64,000 nt of DNA from Bradyrhizobium sp. (GCF_016219575.1 NZ_JACRMG010000001.1:124001-188000); one strand, 5' to 3'; positions 51,891 through 61,281 are shown, numbered from the stretch's first letter. Made by a program: numbers and translations. Notes: generated by a model not told the origin, from the letters alone.

Positions 51891-52591
51891 CGGCCTCCCT
51901 GATCGAAGCAAAGGGTGTGGCGAAGGTTCTTGGCAGCGGCGCCGGGAAGGTGGCGGCGCTGAAGGGCGTCACCCTGAGCCTCGACGGCGGCGAGCTGACC
52001 TTGCTGATGGGGCCTTCCGGCAGCGGCAAGACCACGCTGCTTTCCATTCTCGGATGCATGCTGACTCCGACGGAGGGGACGATCCGCATCTGCGGCCGCT
52101 CGACCGCCGGCGCCGAACCGGAGGATCTCGCGCTTCTCAGGCGGCAACATGTCGGTTTTGTCTTCCAGTCATTCCATCTGTTCCCGACATTGTCGGCAAC
52201 GGACAATGTCCGGCTGGCGCTCGACGTGCGCGGCGAGCGCTTCAGAAAGGCGAAAGTCCGGGCGCGGGAGGCGCTGGCCAAGGTCGGGCTCGCGCACAAG
52301 ACGAAGGCATTCCCGCGCCAGCTCAGCGGCGGTGAGCAGCAGCGCGTCGCGATCGCCCGCGCCATCGTCGGAAATCCCTCAATCATCCTCGCGGACGAGC
52401 CGACCGCGGCGCTGGACGGTGAGAACGGCCGCGCCATCATGGAGATTCTCGGCGGGATTGCCAGGGAGCAACGGCGCGCGGTGCTGATCGTGACGCACGA
52501 TCCGCGTCTGCTTCCCTTCGCCGACCGGATCGTTCACATCGAGGACGGACGGATCGTTCGTGAGGAGCGCTACGGCGTCAAACAATCATGA
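51887..52591 (+). CDS. ABC transporter ATPase (DevA/LolD-like)
   Basis: 234 residues with Walker A GPSGSGKTT, Q-loop VFQSFHLFPT, signature LSGGEQQRVAIARA, Walker B IILADEPTAALD and H-loop THDPRLL. All catalytic motifs are intact. It belongs to the MacB/LolD/DevA class that energises FtsX-type permeases. It overlaps both neighbours by ATGA, at 51887 and 52588. Confidence 0.93.
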   Translation: MTASLIEAKGVAKVLGSGAGKVAALKGVTLSLDGGELTLLMGPSGSGKTTLLSILGCMLTPTEGTIRICGRSTAGAEPEDLALLRRQHVGFVFQSFHLFPTLSATDNVRLALDVRGERFRKAKVRAREALAKVGLAHKTKAFPRQLSGGEQQRVAIARAIVGNPSIILADEPTAALDGENGRAIMEILGGIAREQRRAVLIVTHDPRLLPFADRIVHIEDGRIVREERYGVKQS

Positions 52592-53643
52592 TTTCATCTG
52601 AAAGCCGCCGGGAGCGTGAATCCATGACGGGATGCCGGAAAACCCTGCTCGCAATCGCGGCATTGGGGGCCGCCGGCCTTGTCCTGGTGGCCGCGGGCGG
52701 CATGACGGCCCGGTCGGAGGAGAAGCGGTGGCAGGCTGTTGCGCCCGGCCGCATCGAAGCCTGTTCCGGCCAGATCAAGCTCGGGGCTGTCGTTGCGGGG
52801 GTCGTCGACAAGGTGCTGGTCAAGGCCAATGACCGTGTGTTCGCCGGCGAGCCGTTGATCCGTCTCGCCGACGGCGAACTCGCCGGGCGCCTCTCCGCAG
52901 CCGAATCGCAAGTGGCCTTGCGCAAGCGCGCACGCGACGAGAAATCGGCGACGGGAAGGGCAGGGACGCTACGCAAGGCAAGGGACGCCAGAGCCGATGC
53001 CGACGAGAAGGTGTATGCCGTACGCGCGATCGTCGATCGAACCGCTGCCGAATGGCGGGCCAAGGGCGGATCGAGCGAAGCGTTGACGAAGGCGCGCTCA
53101 GCATTGGCGGGAGCGAAGGTCGAGCTTGCCAAACGCGAGGAGGAGCTTCAGGCGCTCGAGGACGATGCGCCGCTGCCCACGGTGCTGGAAGGCCAGCTCA
53201 GCATTGCCAGGTCGGAATACGCCGTGGCGCGATCTGCCCTCGACAACATGACGGTGCGCGCGCCGGCCGACGGTACCGTGCTGCAGGTCAACGTGCACGC
53301 GGGGGAATCGGTTTCGCCTGGGTCGCCGCAGCCGTTGCTGCAACTTGCGGATATTTCCGCGCTGTGCGTGCGTGCCGAACTGGACGAGCGCGACCTCGCC
53401 TTCGTCGGGATGAAGCAGGCTGTATCGGTGCGCGCCGCCGCGTCTCCGGACAAGGAACTCACGGGCAAGGTCGTTTCGATCGCGCCGCTGGTCGGCCCCG
53501 GCCGCATGGAGACATCGGGACCGCGCAATCAATCCGACGTCAATGTCGTGGAGGTGATGATCGAATTGACGGAGACAGGTCAGTCCCTGACGGGGATGAA
53601 GGTCGACGTCTATTTCAAGCCGGGCGAGACCGCCGGCCGCTGA
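52588..53643 (+). CDS. HlyD-family membrane-fusion protein (DevB-like)
   Basis: 351 residues: an N-terminal helix (ALGAAGLVLVAAGGM), a biotinyl-lipoyl-like hybrid with VVAGVVDKVLVKANDRVFAGEPLI, a long Arg/Lys/Ala-rich coiled coil (about 100-200) and the barrel APADGTVLQVNVHAGESVSPG. It links the permease to an outer-membrane channel; no TolC-like gene follows. It is the last gene of the transporter operon. Confidence 0.88.
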   Translation: MISSESRRERESMTGCRKTLLAIAALGAAGLVLVAAGGMTARSEEKRWQAVAPGRIEACSGQIKLGAVVAGVVDKVLVKANDRVFAGEPLIRLADGELAGRLSAAESQVALRKRARDEKSATGRAGTLRKARDARADADEKVYAVRAIVDRTAAEWRAKGGSSEALTKARSALAGAKVELAKREEELQALEDDAPLPTVLEGQLSIARSEYAVARSALDNMTVRAPADGTVLQVNVHAGESVSPGSPQPLLQLADISALCVRAELDERDLAFVGMKQAVSVRAAASPDKELTGKVVSIAPLVGPGRMETSGPRNQSDVNVVEVMIELTETGQSLTGMKVDVYFKPGETAGR

Positions 53644-53676
53644 GGAGTTGCCGCAGCCGCCGGCCCGCGGCTGGCT

Positions 53677-54126
53677 TCACGGCCGCAGGTACAGATATCC
53701 CTGCGACTGCAGTTCGGCGATGCGCACCACGCCGCCCTTCTCGGCCGCGATAAAGCCCGGCAACAGCTCGTTCACGGTGACCTGCTGCGACTTCATGGTG
53801 TTGCCGCAGGCGGCCATCTCGAGGCCCGCCTTGGAGAACTGCCCGACCCGCTTTGTGACATCGGGATTGGCGGAGGCCGCATGGAACGCCTTCAGCGCCT
53901 GGCCGTGAATGACCAGTGCGATGGTGACGTTGTCGGGCCCGCCGACGCCGTCAAAATGGTTCTGGATGTTGCCGAGCACGAAATTGACCTTGTCGAGGTC
54001 GTTGAGGTGGTAGACCACCTTCAGCTTCCCGGCCGCGGGCGTTTCCGTCGCTGCCCTTGCGGGCGAAGCCGCGAACGCGCCGCCGACCGCCGAAAGCACT
54101 CCCCACAACAGGTTGCGTCGATGCAT
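53677..54126 (-). CDS. Exported DsrE-family protein
   Basis: 149 residues. The first 25 form a signal peptide with an RRNLLWG start and the AAASPARA-type end (ASPARAA), suggesting Tat or Sec export. The rest is DsrE/DsrF-like: KLKVVYHLNDLDKVNFVLGNIQNH, VTIALVIHGQALKAF and MAACGNTM with one cysteine. Related proteins bind or move sulfur or are of unknown role in the periplasm. ATG 54126 has AAGGGGA at 5-bases distance. It follows the exported hypothetical protein by 11 bases. Confidence 0.8.
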   Translation of the reverse strand: MHRRNLLWGVLSAVGGAFAASPARAATETPAAGKLKVVYHLNDLDKVNFVLGNIQNHFDGVGGPDNVTIALVIHGQALKAFHAASANPDVTKRVGQFSKAGLEMAACGNTMKSQQVTVNELLPGFIAAEKGGVVRIAELQSQGYLYLRP

Positions 54127-54137
54127 GGCATTCCCCT

Positions 54138-54755
54138 TCATTTGCGCCTGATAGCGGCGAGTTCCTGACGGTCGGTGACCAGCGACGCGCATTCCCTGGT
54201 GTCGGTGCGGTCGAGCCGGAACATCTTATCATCGGCGCCGGCCACCAGCGAGTGTTCCGCCTCGTCATCCGGCTTGTTGTTCTGCCAGATACGGACGCGC
54301 TCGAGCCGGATCACCGCCGAATTGTCGTCCCGGGCGACCGCGACACTGAGGCCGCCGCCGTCGCAGTCGACGCCGCAGCCGAGGCGGATTTCGTCTCCGG
54401 CATCTTCCGGAATGAAATGACTGCAGGAACCCGAGGAGTCGAAGTTGCCCGACCGGTGGCGGAATTTCACGCCGAGGCGGAAGGAATAGTTGGTGATCTT
54501 CTCGTCCGGCGGATGTTCGGCGGTCACCAATAGCTTCATCGCCGCGACCTTCTGCTTCGGATGTTTTGCCAGGTGCTCGGCGTCATAGGTCCGCACGAAG
54601 CAGGCATAGGTCGTCTTCGGCGCCAGCGGCCCGGCAAACAGCCGCCTGTCGAAGGCTGTGGCCCGGGCCTTGTCGATTTCCGCTTGCGCAAGTGCAGCAT
54701 CGGCGCTGGCAAGGAGGGCCAGCACCGCCAAGGCGAGCCGCAGGGGTGTGCACAT
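54138..54755 (-). CDS. Exported hypothetical protein
   Basis: 205 residues with a signal peptide (LRLALAVLALLASADAALA, cut near residue 23) and no domain I recognise. It has a sequence of paired cysteines (SCSHF, GCGVDCDGGG) that may form disulfides in the periplasm. I use ATG 54755, with GGGGA before it; a TTG 6 bases further up is also open. Cotranscribed with the DsrE-like gene. Confidence 0.7.
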   Translation of the reverse strand: MCTPLRLALAVLALLASADAALAQAEIDKARATAFDRRLFAGPLAPKTTYACFVRTYDAEHLAKHPKQKVAAMKLLVTAEHPPDEKITNYSFRLGVKFRHRSGNFDSSGSCSHFIPEDAGDEIRLGCGVDCDGGGLSVAVARDDNSAVIRLERVRIWQNNKPDDEAEHSLVAGADDKMFRLDRTDTRECASLVTDRQELAAIRRK

Positions 54756-54991
54756 CGTCAATCCCCGGAAAACAGCAACGATTTGACGGTTAGTCGCATC
54801 CCGCCGGGCGGGCGTTCAATTGGCGCGGGCGGTCGCCGCGACATGGGGCTGTCCGCTTTCGAGACAGCGGCGGCCGTCGACGGGTCCGCATCAATCGGAT
54901 ATCCTGCCTGTGCTACCTGCCGTTGAGCCCTGAGCGACTTCCGGGCGCCGAGGTATCCGCGTCCCGCGCTCGCTTCCCCGAGGTGATCGCC

Positions 54992-55579
54992 ATGTCCACA
55001 TCGTCAACGATAACCACCCCCCGCCCGATGCTGCATGCGCTGGCCAAGAACTGGTGGCTGCTGCTGCTCCGCGGCATCGCCGCCATCGTGTTCGGCGTGC
55101 TCGCCTTTGCCTGGCCCGGCCTCACCCTGGTGACGCTGGTGCTGTTCTACGGCGCCTTTGCGCTGGTCGACGGCGTCATCGCGCTGGTGGCGGCCTTCAC
55201 CGGCGGGGCAAAGCCGACGCCGACCTGGTGGCTGGTCATCGTCGGACTGCTCGGCATTGCCGCGGGCATCGTCACCTTCATGGTGCCCGGCATCACGGCG
55301 ATCCTGCTGGTCCTGTTCATGGGAGCCTGAGCGCTGGTGCACGGCATTTTCGAGATCATCGGCGCCATCCAGCTCCGCAAGGAAATCGACAATGAGTGGA
55401 TGCTGATCCTCTCCGGCGCGATCTCGGTGCTGTTCGGCCTGGTCGTGCTGATCGCGCCCGGCGCGGGCGCACTCGGCCTGGTCTGGGCGATCGCCGCCTA
55501 CTCGATCGTGTTCGGCATCAGCTTCGTCGCGCTGGCGTTCCGGCTGAAGAATCACCGCCACGAGCCGGCGGCGGGGTAG
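54992..55579 (+). pseudogene. HdeD-family membrane protein gene interrupted by an in-frame stop
   Basis: The 195-codon frame codes for an HdeD-type six-helix protein: LLLLRGIAAIVFGVLAFAWPG at the start and WMLILSGAISVLFGLVVLIAPG in the second half. An in-frame TGA at 55328-55330 (LFMGA-stop-ALVHGIFEII) breaks it after 112 residues; the frame resumes at once with no shift. HdeD homologues have Trp (TGG) at this type of position, so a single G-to-A change explains it. GAGGTG lies before ATG 54992. Either a recent pseudogene, a sequencing error, or readthrough. Confidence 0.75.
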
Positions 55580-55599
55580 AGCCCCCCATTGTCCACATC

Positions 55600-55686
55600 G
55601 TCATGCCCGGGCTTGTCCCGGGCATCCACGTCTTTCCTGGAAGCGGCTCCAAGAACGTGGATGGCCGGGACGAGCCCGGCCATGAC
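55600..55686. repeat. Long imperfect palindrome between convergent genes
   Basis: GTCATGCCCGGGC... (55600-55632) and its near complement ...GCCCGGCCATGAC (55654-55686) form arms of about 32 bases with a few mismatches. Placed between the hdeD pseudogene and korB, which converge. Typical of Bradyrhizobium intergenic palindromic repeats; may end transcription on both strands. Confidence 0.65.
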
Positions 55687-55712
55687 CAAGTCACAAACAG
55701 TGTGCGCTTATC

Positions 55713-56768
55713 TCAGCGCAAACTGGCGTTGATCTTTTCCAGCGCCGCGGAGCCGGGGCAGAGCGCCCTCTCGTCCATCGTGTTGAGCGGGGTCTCGACG
55801 GTGTTGAGATGGGCGTGCAGGTCGTCGGCTTCCGGATCGACATAGAGCAGGCCGGTGACGATCTGGCCCTTGGCGGCGTGCTTCTGCAGGAAATTCTGTG
55901 CGCCCAGGCGATCATGCGGATCGTAATCGGCATCGAGCTTGCGCAGCGCAAGCCTGGTGCCGTCGTGCTGCTCCACCACCTGCACCGTGCCCGGCGCGTA
56001 ATCGACCGAGATCGGATCGCGGCCGACCAATACGTCGAGGCGGTTCACCGCGTCATTGTGCTCGCGCACATAGTCGAAGCTCTTGGTGGAGCCCGCGTGA
56101 TTGTTGAAGGCGATGCAGGGGCTGATGACGTCGATGAAGGAGGCGCCCTTGTGGCGGATCGCGGCCGCGATCAGCGGCACCAGCTGGGTCTTGTCGCCGG
56201 AGAAGCTGCGCGCGACGAAGGTGGCGCCGAGCTGCAGCGCGATCGCCACGAGGTCGATCGCGTTGTCGGTATTCGTCACGCCCTTCTTCGACTTCGAGCC
56301 GAAATCCGCGGTGGCCGAGAACTGGCCCTTGGTCAGGCCGTACACGCCGTTGTTCTCGACGATGTAGGTCATGTTGACGCCACGCCGGATGGAATGCGCG
56401 AACTGGCCGAAGCCGATCGAGGCGGAGTCGCCGTCGCCGGAGACGCCGAGATAGATCAGCTCGCGGTTGGCGAGATTGGCGCCGGTCAGCACCGACGGCA
56501 TGCGGCCGTGCACCGAGTTGAAGCCGTGAGAATTGCCGAGGAAGTAGTCCGGCGTCTTCGAGGAGCAGCCGATGCCGGAGATTTTCGCCACCCGGTGCGG
56601 CTCGATCGACAGCTCGTAGCAGGCCTCGATGATCGAGGCGGTGATGGAGTCGTGGCCGCAGCCGGCGCACAGCGTGGAGATCTTTCCTTCATAGTCGCGG
56701 TGCGTGTAGCCCAGCTCGTTCTTGGGCAGGCCCGGATGATGGAATTTCGGCTTGGCGATATAGGTCAT
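55713..56768 (-). CDS. korB: 2-oxoacid:ferredoxin oxidoreductase beta subunit (TPP-binding)
   Basis: 351 residues. It has the TPP/Mg motif GVSGDGDSASIGFG near 109-120 with NNGVYGLTKGQ downstream, and the iron-sulfur cysteines CAGC (34, 37), GCSS (68) and SPCIAF near 205, as in two-subunit KorAB enzymes. It decarboxylates 2-oxoacids (2-oxoglutarate most likely) with ferredoxin as acceptor in the cytoplasm. The start ATG 56768 overlaps the korA stop. Confidence 0.92.
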   Translation of the reverse strand: MTYIAKPKFHHPGLPKNELGYTHRDYEGKISTLCAGCGHDSITASIIEACYELSIEPHRVAKISGIGCSSKTPDYFLGNSHGFNSVHGRMPSVLTGANLANRELIYLGVSGDGDSASIGFGQFAHSIRRGVNMTYIVENNGVYGLTKGQFSATADFGSKSKKGVTNTDNAIDLVAIALQLGATFVARSFSGDKTQLVPLIAAAIRHKGASFIDVISPCIAFNNHAGSTKSFDYVREHNDAVNRLDVLVGRDPISVDYAPGTVQVVEQHDGTRLALRKLDADYDPHDRLGAQNFLQKHAAKGQIVTGLLYVDPEADDLHAHLNTVETPLNTMDERALCPGSAALEKINASLR

Positions 56769-58612
56769 GACACGGCCTTGCGGAGGGGGGTCACCTTGAG
56801 GTGGTCCTGGTGGTCGCCGATGGCATTGGCGATGTAGCGCGCGGTGATCGGGGTGCCGTCGTAATGCAGGATCGGCACCAGCCGCACCGGATCGATTCCG
56901 TTCTCGTTGACGATCAGCTGCCGCAACTGCGCGTCGCGGTTCTGCTCGACCACATAGACGAAGTCGTGATCGGCGATGAAGCTCGCCACGCTGGAGTGGA
57001 ACGGGAAGGCGCGGATGCGCAGGCGGTCGAGATGATGGCCTTTCGCTTCCAGCAGGCCGATCGCCTCGTCCATCGCCGGCGACGTCGAGCCGAAATAGAT
57101 CACGCCGCATTTGGTCGGCTTGCCGGCGTTGGCCTGCAAGGGCCGTGGCACCATGTCCTGCGCGGTCTCGAACTTGCGCACCAGCCGCTGCATGTTGTCG
57201 ACATAGACCGCGCCTTCTTCCGAATAGCGCGCATAGCGGTCACGCGAGGTGCCGCGGGTAAAATAGCTGCCCTTGGTCGGATGCGTGCCGGGATAGGTGC
57301 GGTAGGGGATGCCGTCTCCGTCGACGTCGAGATAGCGGCCAAAGTCGCGGCCTTCTTCCAGCATCTCCGCGGTCATCACCTTGCCGCGGTCATATTGCCT
57401 TGCGTCGTCCCACTTCAGCGGGCGGCACAGCCGGTGGTTCATGCCGATGTCGAGGTCGAGCATCACGAAGATCGTGGTCTGCAGCCGCTCGGCGAGGTCG
57501 AAGGACTGCGCCGCGAACTCGAAGGCTTCCGCGGGATCCTCCGGAAACAGCATCACATGCTTGGTATCGCCATGCGAGGCATAGCCGCAGGCGATGATGT
57601 CGCATTGCTGGGTCCGCGTCGGCATGCCGGTCGAGGGGCCGGCGCGCTGGATGTTCATGATGACGGCCGGGATTTCGGCGAAGTAGGACAGACCGATGAA
57701 TTCCGTCATCAGCGAGATGCCGGGGCCGGAGGTCGCGGTGAAGGCGCGGGCGCCGTTCCAGGAAGCGCCGATCACGATGCCGATCGAGGCGAGTTCGTCC
57801 TCGCCCTGCACGATGGCGTATTTCGCCTTGCCGGTTTCGGGATCGTGCCGCAGTTTCTTGCAGTGGCTGGTGAAGGCTTCCGCCACCGACGACGACGGCG
57901 TGATCGGATACCAGGCGCAGACGGTGGCGCCGCCATAGACCGCGCCGAGCGCAGCCGCGCTATTGCCTTCCATGAAGATGCGGTCGCCGACCTTGTCGGC
58001 CTTCTTGACGCGCAGCCCGATCGGGCACTTCAAATTCTGCAGCGCCCAGTCGCGGCCGAGATGCAGCGCGTGAACGTTGGAGGAGAGCAACTTTTCCTTG
58101 CCCTTGTACTGTTCGCCGATCAGCTGCTCGATCACCTTCGGGTCCATCTCGAGCAGGGCGGACAGCGCGCCGAGATAGATGATGTTCTTGAACAGCTGGC
58201 GCTGGCGCGGATCGGAGTAGGTCGAATTGGTGATGGCAGTCAGCGGCACGCCGATCACGTTGATGTCGGCGCGGAATTTCGACGAAGGCATCGGCTTGGT
58301 GGAATCGTAGAACAGATAGCCGCCGGGCTCGATCGAGGCGACGTCCTTGTCCCAGGTCTGCGGGTTCATCGCCACCATAAGGTCGACGCCGCCGCGAGCG
58401 CCGAGATGGCCGGCCTCGGTGACGCGCACCTCGTACCAGGTCGGCAGGCCCTGGATGTTGGAGGGGAAGATGTTGCGCGGGGAGACCGGCACGCCGTGGC
58501 GCAGGATCGAGCGCGCGAACAGCTCGTTGGCGCTGGCCGAACCCGAGCCGTTGACGTTGGCGAAGCGGACGACGAAGTCGTTTACGCTGCTGATCGGGCT
58601 TTGCTCTGGCAT
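56765..58612 (-). CDS. korA: 2-oxoacid:ferredoxin oxidoreductase alpha subunit (fused gamma-alpha)
   Basis: 615 residues: the first 190 are the gamma domain (NVNGSGSASANELF) and the remainder the pyrimidine-binding alpha domain (CAWYPITPSSSVAEAF, GISLMTEFIGLSYFAEIPAVI). ATG 58612 was chosen over a longer frame because the extension overlaps the upstream gene; even so, the start lies 31 bases inside the gene for the GltD-like flavoprotein. It forms the complex with korB. Confidence 0.92.
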   Translation of the reverse strand: MPEQSPISSVNDFVVRFANVNGSGSASANELFARSILRHGVPVSPRNIFPSNIQGLPTWYEVRVTEAGHLGARGGVDLMVAMNPQTWDKDVASIEPGGYLFYDSTKPMPSSKFRADINVIGVPLTAITNSTYSDPRQRQLFKNIIYLGALSALLEMDPKVIEQLIGEQYKGKEKLLSSNVHALHLGRDWALQNLKCPIGLRVKKADKVGDRIFMEGNSAAALGAVYGGATVCAWYPITPSSSVAEAFTSHCKKLRHDPETGKAKYAIVQGEDELASIGIVIGASWNGARAFTATSGPGISLMTEFIGLSYFAEIPAVIMNIQRAGPSTGMPTRTQQCDIIACGYASHGDTKHVMLFPEDPAEAFEFAAQSFDLAERLQTTIFVMLDLDIGMNHRLCRPLKWDDARQYDRGKVMTAEMLEEGRDFGRYLDVDGDGIPYRTYPGTHPTKGSYFTRGTSRDRYARYSEEGAVYVDNMQRLVRKFETAQDMVPRPLQANAGKPTKCGVIYFGSTSPAMDEAIGLLEAKGHHLDRLRIRAFPFHSSVASFIADHDFVYVVEQNRDAQLRQLIVNENGIDPVRLVPILHYDGTPITARYIANAIGDHQDHLKVTPLRKAVS

Positions 58613-60381
58613 GTGGATCCCGCGTGAGTCATATCGATGAGGTATTTCTGCATGTCCCAGGCGCCGGTCGGGCAGCGCTCGGCGCACAGGCCGCAATGCA
58701 GGCAGACGTCCTCGTCCTTCGCCATGATGCGGCCGGTCTTCAGCCCGTCCTGGACATAGAGGGCCTGGTCGTGATGCGGCGCCGGTGCGTTCAGCCGCTG
58801 CCGCAGATCATCCTCTTCGCCGTTCTCCGTGAAGGTGATGCAGTCCATCGGGCAGATGTCGACGCAGGCGTCGCACTCGATGCAGAGCGGTGCAGAGAAC
58901 ACGGTCTGCACGTCGCAATTCAGGCAGCGGTGCGCCTCGCCAAGCGCGAGCTTGACGTCATAGCCGAGTTCGACCTCGGCGCGGATGTCCTTTAGCGCGA
59001 TCACCTTGTCGCGGTGCGGCACCTTGAAGCGCTGGTCGGTGGAGATGTCGTTGTCGTAGCTCCACTCGTGGATGCCCATCTTCTGCGAGGTGACATGCAC
59101 TTCCGGCAGCGGCCGTTCGTTGATGTCCTCCCCGGAGATCATCTTGTGGATCGACAGCGCGGCGTCATGGCCGTGCGCCACCGCCCAGATGATGTTCTTC
59201 GGACCGAACGCCGCGTCGCCGCCGAAGAACACTTTCGGATTGGTCGAGGCAAAGGTCTTCGGATCGACCTTCGGCATGTTCCACTTGTCGAACTCGATGC
59301 CGCAATCGCGCTCGATCCAGGGGAAGGCGTTCTCCTGGCCGACGGCGACCAGCACGTCGTCGCACTCGATAGTCTCGTCCGGCTCGCCCGAGGGGATGAG
59401 GTTACGGCGGCCCATGGCATCATATTCGGCCTTCACCTTCTGGAAGGTGACGCCGGTGAGCTTGCCGTTGTCGTGGATGAAGGCGACCGGGACCATGAAG
59501 TTGAGGATCGGAATGTCCTCATGCATGGCGTCTTCTTTTTCCCAGGGCGAGGCCTTCATTTCCTCGAAGCCGGAGCGCACCACGACCTTGACTTCGTCGC
59601 CGCCGAGGCGGCGCGCGGTGCGGCAGCAATCCATCGCGGTGTTGCCGCCGCCGAGCACGATCACGCGCTTGCCGATCTTTTCGGTGTGACCGAACGAAAC
59701 GCTGGAGAGCCAGTCGATTCCGATATGGATGTTCTTGGCCGCTTCCTTGCGGCCGGGAATGTCGAGTTCACGGCCGCGCGGCGCGCCGCTTCCGACGAAG
59801 ATCGCATCGTAGTTCTCGGCAAGCAGCTTCTTCAGGCTGTCGACGCGGTGACCGCCCTTGAACTCGATGCCGAGGTTGAGGATGTAGTCGGTCTCCTCGT
59901 CGATCACGGCGTCGGGCAGGCGAAATTTCGGAATTTGGCTCCGCATCATGCCGCCGGCCTTGGGGTCGGAATCGAACACGGTGCAGTGATAGCCGAGGGG
60001 CGCAAGATCGCGCGCCACCGCAAGCGAGGCGGGACCGCCACCGACCAGCGCAATGCGCTTGCCGTTCTTCGGACCGGGCCTGGGCATGCGATGCCTGACG
60101 TCGTCCTTGAAGTCGGCGGCGACGCGCTTCAGGCGGCAGATCGCGACTGGTGTTTCCTCTACGCGGCCGCGGCGGCAGGCGGGCTCGCACGGCCGGTCGC
60201 AGGTGCGTCCCAGGATTCCGGGAAACACGTTCGATCGCCAATTGATCATGTAGGCGTCGCTGTAGCGGCCTTCTGCGATCAAGCGGATGTATTCAGGAAC
60301 GGGGGTGTGCGCGGGACAAGCCCACTGGCAATCGACCACCTTGTGGAAGTAGTCGGGCGCCGAGATGTCGGTCGGTTTCAT
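58582..60381 (-). CDS. GltD-like NAD(P)H:ferredoxin flavoprotein with two C-terminal 4Fe-4S clusters
   Basis: 599 residues: N-terminal Fe-S region (C18, C22; CDRPCEPAC near 61-69), FAD site IALVGGGPASLAVARDLA around 110, NAD(P) site VIVLGGGNTAMDCCRTA around 240 and a C-terminal 2x[4Fe-4S] ferredoxin domain (CIECDACVDICP, CLHCGLCAERCP). The body is like the glutamate synthase small subunit. Overlapping korA indicates that it transfers electrons between the 2-oxoacid oxidoreductase and NAD(P). KorC or IOR-like naming is not certain. Confidence 0.85.
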   Translation of the reverse strand: MKPTDISAPDYFHKVVDCQWACPAHTPVPEYIRLIAEGRYSDAYMINWRSNVFPGILGRTCDRPCEPACRRGRVEETPVAICRLKRVAADFKDDVRHRMPRPGPKNGKRIALVGGGPASLAVARDLAPLGYHCTVFDSDPKAGGMMRSQIPKFRLPDAVIDEETDYILNLGIEFKGGHRVDSLKKLLAENYDAIFVGSGAPRGRELDIPGRKEAAKNIHIGIDWLSSVSFGHTEKIGKRVIVLGGGNTAMDCCRTARRLGGDEVKVVVRSGFEEMKASPWEKEDAMHEDIPILNFMVPVAFIHDNGKLTGVTFQKVKAEYDAMGRRNLIPSGEPDETIECDDVLVAVGQENAFPWIERDCGIEFDKWNMPKVDPKTFASTNPKVFFGGDAAFGPKNIIWAVAHGHDAALSIHKMISGEDINERPLPEVHVTSQKMGIHEWSYDNDISTDQRFKVPHRDKVIALKDIRAEVELGYDVKLALGEAHRCLNCDVQTVFSAPLCIECDACVDICPMDCITFTENGEEDDLRQRLNAPAPHHDQALYVQDGLKTGRIMAKDEDVCLHCGLCAERCPTGAWDMQKYLIDMTHAGSTCQSKARSAA

Positions 60382-60612
60382 TCTTCCCTTGCCCGCGCCG
60401 TTTCAAGGACGGCGCGGCCTTGTCTAGGCTTCGAACGCTTGGCCTGCGTTCTTCTCGTTTCTGAATTGGATCATAGGCTTATCTTATTAGAGCCATTCAA
60501 CACGCCGTACAAAGGGCAATTTTGTCTCATCTCCAGTTTTCATGGCTGTAGTGCTCAAACATTCGTGTCGGCACGCACTTGCGGCACTGCAACATACCCG
60601 TTGCACTGCAAA

Positions 60613-61281
60613 TCAGCGTGTGGGCAAGTCGCTTTTGGCGAGATCGAACAGCAACCGATAGACGCCGTTGGTTACCAGCAGCGGCTTGATCGCGGCATTT
60701 TCGACGATGCGCGCCGTGGCCTTTGGAACCGCATGCACGCTGGTGGCGTCGATCAGCACGAACCAGTCGCCGGCGCCGGGATCGGATGCCGCGGCATCCC
60801 TGGTCAGCGGCTTCGACAGGGCAGGATCGCTCTCGATCAGGTGCATGGAAATGATGCCGTCGAGATCGGCGGGATCGAGCAGGGCATCAAGCGCGGCGCG
60901 CAGCTTGTCCTTGCCGCCGCCGGGGCGCAGGCGGATGATGCCGAGCGCTGCCGCCCGGCCGACGCCGTGGCTGACGGTGACGCGCGCCACCGCGCGGATC
61001 ATGTTCTTGAACCTGTTGATATTGGCCTTCGACCACGCCGTCTGGTTCGCCAGTGCCGAGCGATAGGCCGGGCTGTCCAGCACCTCGAAGGTCGCGGTGG
61101 AATAGAGGCTGAGATATTTCGGCTTGCCGATCTGGGCGACGTAGCGCCGGGCTTCGAGGAAGCCGTCGATCGCAACGCGCTCCTCCAGGTGCTCGCGATC
61201 GTACCAACGGTTGAACTCGGCTTCATGAGCGGCATCGATATCCATCGACGTCAGCAGCATGCCCTTTCCAGCCATCGGCAT
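60613..61281 (-). CDS. DUF4286-like ferredoxin-fold protein of unknown function
   Basis: 222 residues, with two likely alpha/beta repeats: the N-terminal SMDIDAAHEAEFNRWYDREHL and YVAQIGKPKYLSLYS resemble small dimeric alpha-beta barrels (DUF4286 in other Bradyrhizobium proteins), and a second, more divergent copy follows (GIIRLRPGGGKDKLRAAL, SMHLIESD). No catalytic motif. ATG 61281 has AGGAG 6 bases before. It is 12 bases after the prolyl aminopeptidase gene and in the same direction. Confidence 0.6.
   Translation of the reverse strand: MPMAGKGMLLTSMDIDAAHEAEFNRWYDREHLEERVAIDGFLEARRYVAQIGKPKYLSLYSTATFEVLDSPAYRSALANQTAWSKANINRFKNMIRAVARVTVSHGVGRAAALGIIRLRPGGGKDKLRAALDALLDPADLDGIISMHLIESDPALSKPLTRDAAASDPGAGDWFVLIDATSVHAVPKATARIVENAAIKPLLVTNGVYRLLFDLAKSDLPTR

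Noticed and set aside
55328..55330. Selenocysteine coding at the hdeD TGA
   Set aside because: HdeD has no catalytic cysteine or selenocysteine, the position is occupied by Trp in relatives, and no hairpin suitable for insertion was noticed.
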